DNA from: Bacteroidales bacterium
Lineage (GTDB): Bacteria > Bacteroidota > Bacteroidia > Bacteroidales > UBA932
Direction: 5' to 3'
NCBI GenBank assembly: GCA_017556665.1
Contig: JAFYMJ010000174.1
Coordinates: forward strand, 1-7,420
DNA length: 7,420 bases
Part shown: positions 6,802 to 7,420 of the stretch, one piece after another
Layout: each line of letters opens with the position of its first letter
Position numbering within the stretch: position 1 is the first letter of the stretch
Translations under genes and position numbers: made by a program
The notes under the pieces: model-generated
The model's database searches: none
Seen by the model: only the letters and a program-made list of their open reading frames with translations
Told to the model about the DNA's origin: nothing

Positions 6802-7420
6802 TTAATAGACTAAAACTTAATATGGAACTTACCCCAGATGCAACAGATTTTATTGATGATGACAAGTTGCACTGGCTTATAGATAATACAAAAGAGGACT
6901 TGCCAAGAGCAAGGGAAATTTTTGCAAAGAGTTTGTCAAAACAACCCCTTACAGTTGAGGAGACTGCTGTATTGCTTGCAATTGAATCCAAAGAGGGTCT
7001 GGAGGAGTTGTTCGAGACTGCCAAAAAACTTAAAAGGACAGTATATGGCAACAGGATTGTGTTATTTGCTCCTTTATACATAGGAAACCTATGTGTGAAC
7101 AATTGCAAATATTGTGGATTCAAAAACTCTTCCAAGGAGACAATCCGTAAAACTTTATCGGGAAAAGAGCTTGTAGAAGAGATAGAGAATCTGGAGAAAT
7201 ATGGCCATAAAAGACTCATTATTGTTTTTGGAGAGTCGCCTAAATATACACCGGAATTTATTGCTGAATGTGTAAAGACTTGCTATAGCGTTAAAGTGGG
7301 TAACGGAGAGATAAGAAGAGTGAACATTAATGCAGCGCCACTTGATATAGAGGGATTCAAGACAGTTAAAGAGGCAGGAATTGGCACATATCAGATCTTT
7401 CAGGAAACATACCATAAAGA
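6798..7420 (+). CDS. hydG: [FeFe]-hydrogenase H-cluster maturase HydG, N-terminal part (runs off the window)
   Basis: HydG is a radical SAM tyrosine lyase. It splits tyrosine to p-cresol and dehydroglycine, and supplies the CO and CN- ligands of the [FeFe]-hydrogenase H-cluster. The 207 codons seen include FAPLYIGNLCVNNCKYCGF (90-108) with the radical-SAM cluster cysteines Cys99, Cys103 and Cys106 in C-x3-C-x2-C spacing. Then come KRLIIVFGE (138-146), IRRVNINAAPL (172-182) and GIGTYQIFQETYH (194-206), all typical of HydG. The related ThiH is shorter and lacks this extended pattern. HydG is usually about 470 residues, so the second half, including the C-terminal auxiliary-cluster cysteines that separate it from ThiH, lies outside the window. 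The ATG at 6798 overlaps the YihY-family stop (ATGA), implying translational coupling. It implies H2 metabolism in a strict anaerobe. Confidence 0.92.
   Translation, partial: MINRLKLNMELTPDATDFIDDDKLHWLIDNTKEDLPRAREIFAKSLSKQPLTVEETAVLLAIESKEGLEELFETAKKLKRTVYGNRIVLFAPLYIGNLCVNNCKYCGFKNSSKETIRKTLSGKELVEEIENLEKYGHKRLIIVFGESPKYTPEFIAECVKTCYSVKVGNGEIRRVNINAAPLDIEGFKTVKEAGIGTYQIFQETYHK

Noticed and set aside
6791..7219. Minus-strand 142-codon open frame inside hydG
   Set aside because: It is antisense to the radical-SAM motif region and has no homology that I recognise.
6798..7420. ThiH (thiamine tyrosine lyase) instead of HydG
   Set aside because: The families are related, but the APLYIGNLCVNNCKYCGF context, IRRVNINAAPL and TYQIFQETYH favour HydG, and no thiamine genes are nearby.

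Overview
The window is AT-rich bacterial DNA, almost wholly coding, with seven genes on two divergent arms. It most resembles an anaerobic member of the Bacteroidetes (Bacteroidales-like). Genes lack clear Shine-Dalgarno sequences, and the gaps carry matches to the Bacteroidetes -7 promoter element TAnnTTTG. The gene content also fits: a 6-phosphofructokinase with the residues of the pyrophosphate-dependent type, and HydG, the [FeFe]-hydrogenase maturase. The taxon is an inference; there is no rRNA or other taxonomic marker here.

Left arm, minus strand, in transcription order from position 3321 to 1: a PPi-type phosphofructokinase (2089-3321); a signal-peptide-less GH13 alpha-amylase (479-2077), 11 bases after it and probably in the same transcript; and the N-terminal part of a MATE-family multidrug exporter (1-404), cut by the window edge. 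A possible promoter of its own lies in the 74-base gap before the MATE gene. The first two fit a pathway in which intracellular alpha-glucan (glycogen or imported maltodextrin) is cut to oligosaccharides that feed glycolysis through a PPi-using, ATP-sparing step.

Centre: an 87-base gap (3322-3408) separates the two arms. It holds a -7-type promoter match on each strand, facing outward.

Right arm, plus strand: NAD+-dependent DNA ligase LigA (3409-5451), a small hotdog-fold thioesterase of the fluoroacetyl-CoA-thioesterase-like family (5453-5824), a YihY/BrkB-family inner-membrane protein (5824-6801), and the N-terminal 207 codons of HydG (6798 to the window end). The junctions are +1 base, a 1-base overlap and a 4-base ATGA overlap, so the four are very probably co-transcribed and translationally coupled. 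The hydG link suggests the organism makes or uses H2 with an [FeFe]-hydrogenase, but the other maturation genes (hydE, hydF) and the hydrogenase are not in this window.

No RNA genes, CRISPR arrays, mobile elements, long repeats or convincing terminators were seen, and no stretch over 300 bases lacks a gene. I found no clearly undescribed system. The points most worth following are the tight LigA/thioesterase/YihY/HydG block, the PPi signature in the PFK, and the shared promoter-like decamer.
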